From Deltaproteobacteria bacterium (lineage in GTDB: Bacteria > Desulfobacterota > SM23-61), in NCBI GenBank assembly GCA_029857975.1, contig JAOUFX010000180.1, positions 1 through 6,447 on the forward strand: 6,447 nt of DNA. The letters are read 5' to 3'. The notes beneath the pieces were generated by a model. That model did not search any database, had not been told where the DNA came from, and saw only the letters and a program-made list of their open reading frames with translations. Shown one piece after another: positions 5,986 through 6,447 of this stretch. Position numbers and translations under genes: made by a program. The stretch's first letter is position 1; every line of letters begins with the position of its first letter.

Positions 5986-6447
5986 ATGCTGCTTGAGGTA
6001 AAAAACCTTGAGGCTGGATATGGGAAAAAGCAAATCTTATATAATATCGCTTTGTCCATCAATGAAGGGGAGATTGTTGGTCTGATTGGCCACAATGGTG
6101 CCGGCAAAAGTACTGTCCTTAAGTCTATTTTTGGGTTATTGACACCCTACCGGGGGCAGGTAGTCTACATGAACCAAGATATCACATTAGAGCCACCGGC
6201 CGCCAAACTGGACGCGGGGATTTACCAACTGCCGCAGGAAAATTTTATATTTAGCGACCTCACGGTCATAGATAATCTGGGAATGAGCTTTTTTACAATG
6301 AAAGACCAGGCAAGTTTTGAATCCAGACTTAACGAGGTCTATAAGTTTTTTCCTGTATTGAGCGACCGTAAGAATCAATTAGCCGGTACCCTCAGCGGCG
6401 GGGAGAGACGGATGTTGGGTATTGGGATGGGCTTGTTGAGGAGGTCG
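5986..6447 (+). CDS. livF: LIV-type ABC transporter ATP-binding protein LivF, N-terminal part
   Basis: The second ATPase subunit of the importer, cut by the right edge after 154 residues (the family is about 235). Seen are MLLEVKNLEAGYGKKQILYNI (the LivF-like opening with aromatic A-loop Tyr12), Walker A GHNGAGKST (35-43), Q-loop Gln84 in LPQENFIFSDLTVIDNL, and the signature LSGGE (136-140) followed by RRMLGIG. Walker B and the switch His lie outside. AAAGG at 5974-5978 gives a ribosome site 7 nt before ATG 5986. It is expected to pair with the LivG half of the preceding fusion, so the two ATP sites would carry one normal signature (from LivF) and one altered signature (from LivG). LivF rather than LivG is favoured by gene order and the short N-terminus. 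Confidence 0.92.
   Translation, partial: MLLEVKNLEAGYGKKQILYNIALSINEGEIVGLIGHNGAGKSTVLKSIFGLLTPYRGQVVYMNQDITLEPPAAKLDAGIYQLPQENFIFSDLTVIDNLGMSFFTMKDQASFESRLNEVYKFFPVLSDRKNQLAGTLSGGERRMLGIGMGLLRRS

Overview
The window holds two divergent gene blocks separated by about 555 bases. It looks like a chromosomal region of an anaerobic bacterium of moderate GC, perhaps Desulfobacterota (deltaproteobacterial). That guess rests on the combination of a cobalamin-type radical SAM enzyme, stand-alone fatty-acid-synthesis-like enzymes and a LIV/HAAT-type amino acid transporter. No rRNA or other taxonomic marker is present, so the assignment is weak.

Left block (minus strand, read right to left): a B12-binding/radical SAM protein (2793 to 1393) overlaps by 8 nt an FabD-like acyltransferase (1400 to 486). 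After a 133-nt gap comes the N-terminal 117 residues of an FabG-like short-chain dehydrogenase/reductase (SDR; 352 to 1, running off the left edge). The gap carries a good sigma-70-type promoter for the SDR gene. A perfect 6-5-6 inverted repeat lies in its -35/-10 spacer, and a second imperfect inverted repeat begins at the predicted transcription start. The acyltransferase keeps the catalytic Ser and His but has lost the Arg that binds the free carboxylate of malonyl groups, so it may load a different acyl group. Together the three genes suggest acyl-chain or lipid/secondary-metabolite chemistry with a radical SAM modification step; that is inference.

Middle (2794-3348): no intact gene. In one plus-strand frame from about 3095 to 3319 there is a decayed SDR gene, recognisable by LGGVDTLFNNAGTGLL and flanking SDR-like residues, interrupted by five in-frame stops (TAG, TGA, TAA, TAA, TAA). 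Farther upstream is a 13-codon ORF with a strong ribosome binding site beginning MDLEGR, which may be the old start of that gene, followed immediately by a 9-bp perfect inverted repeat.

Right block (plus strand): an ABC importer of the branched-chain amino acid (LIV/HAAT) family: permease livH (3349-4221), a livM-livG permease/ATPase fusion (4228-5958), and livF (5986 to beyond the right edge). The genes are 6 and 27 nt apart and presumably form one operon. No periplasmic binding protein gene is in the window, so the substrate cannot be named. The LivG half has an altered ABC signature (LSTAEQ), whereas LivF has a standard LSGGE. No tRNA, rRNA, CRISPR, insertion sequence or convincing intrinsic terminator was seen.
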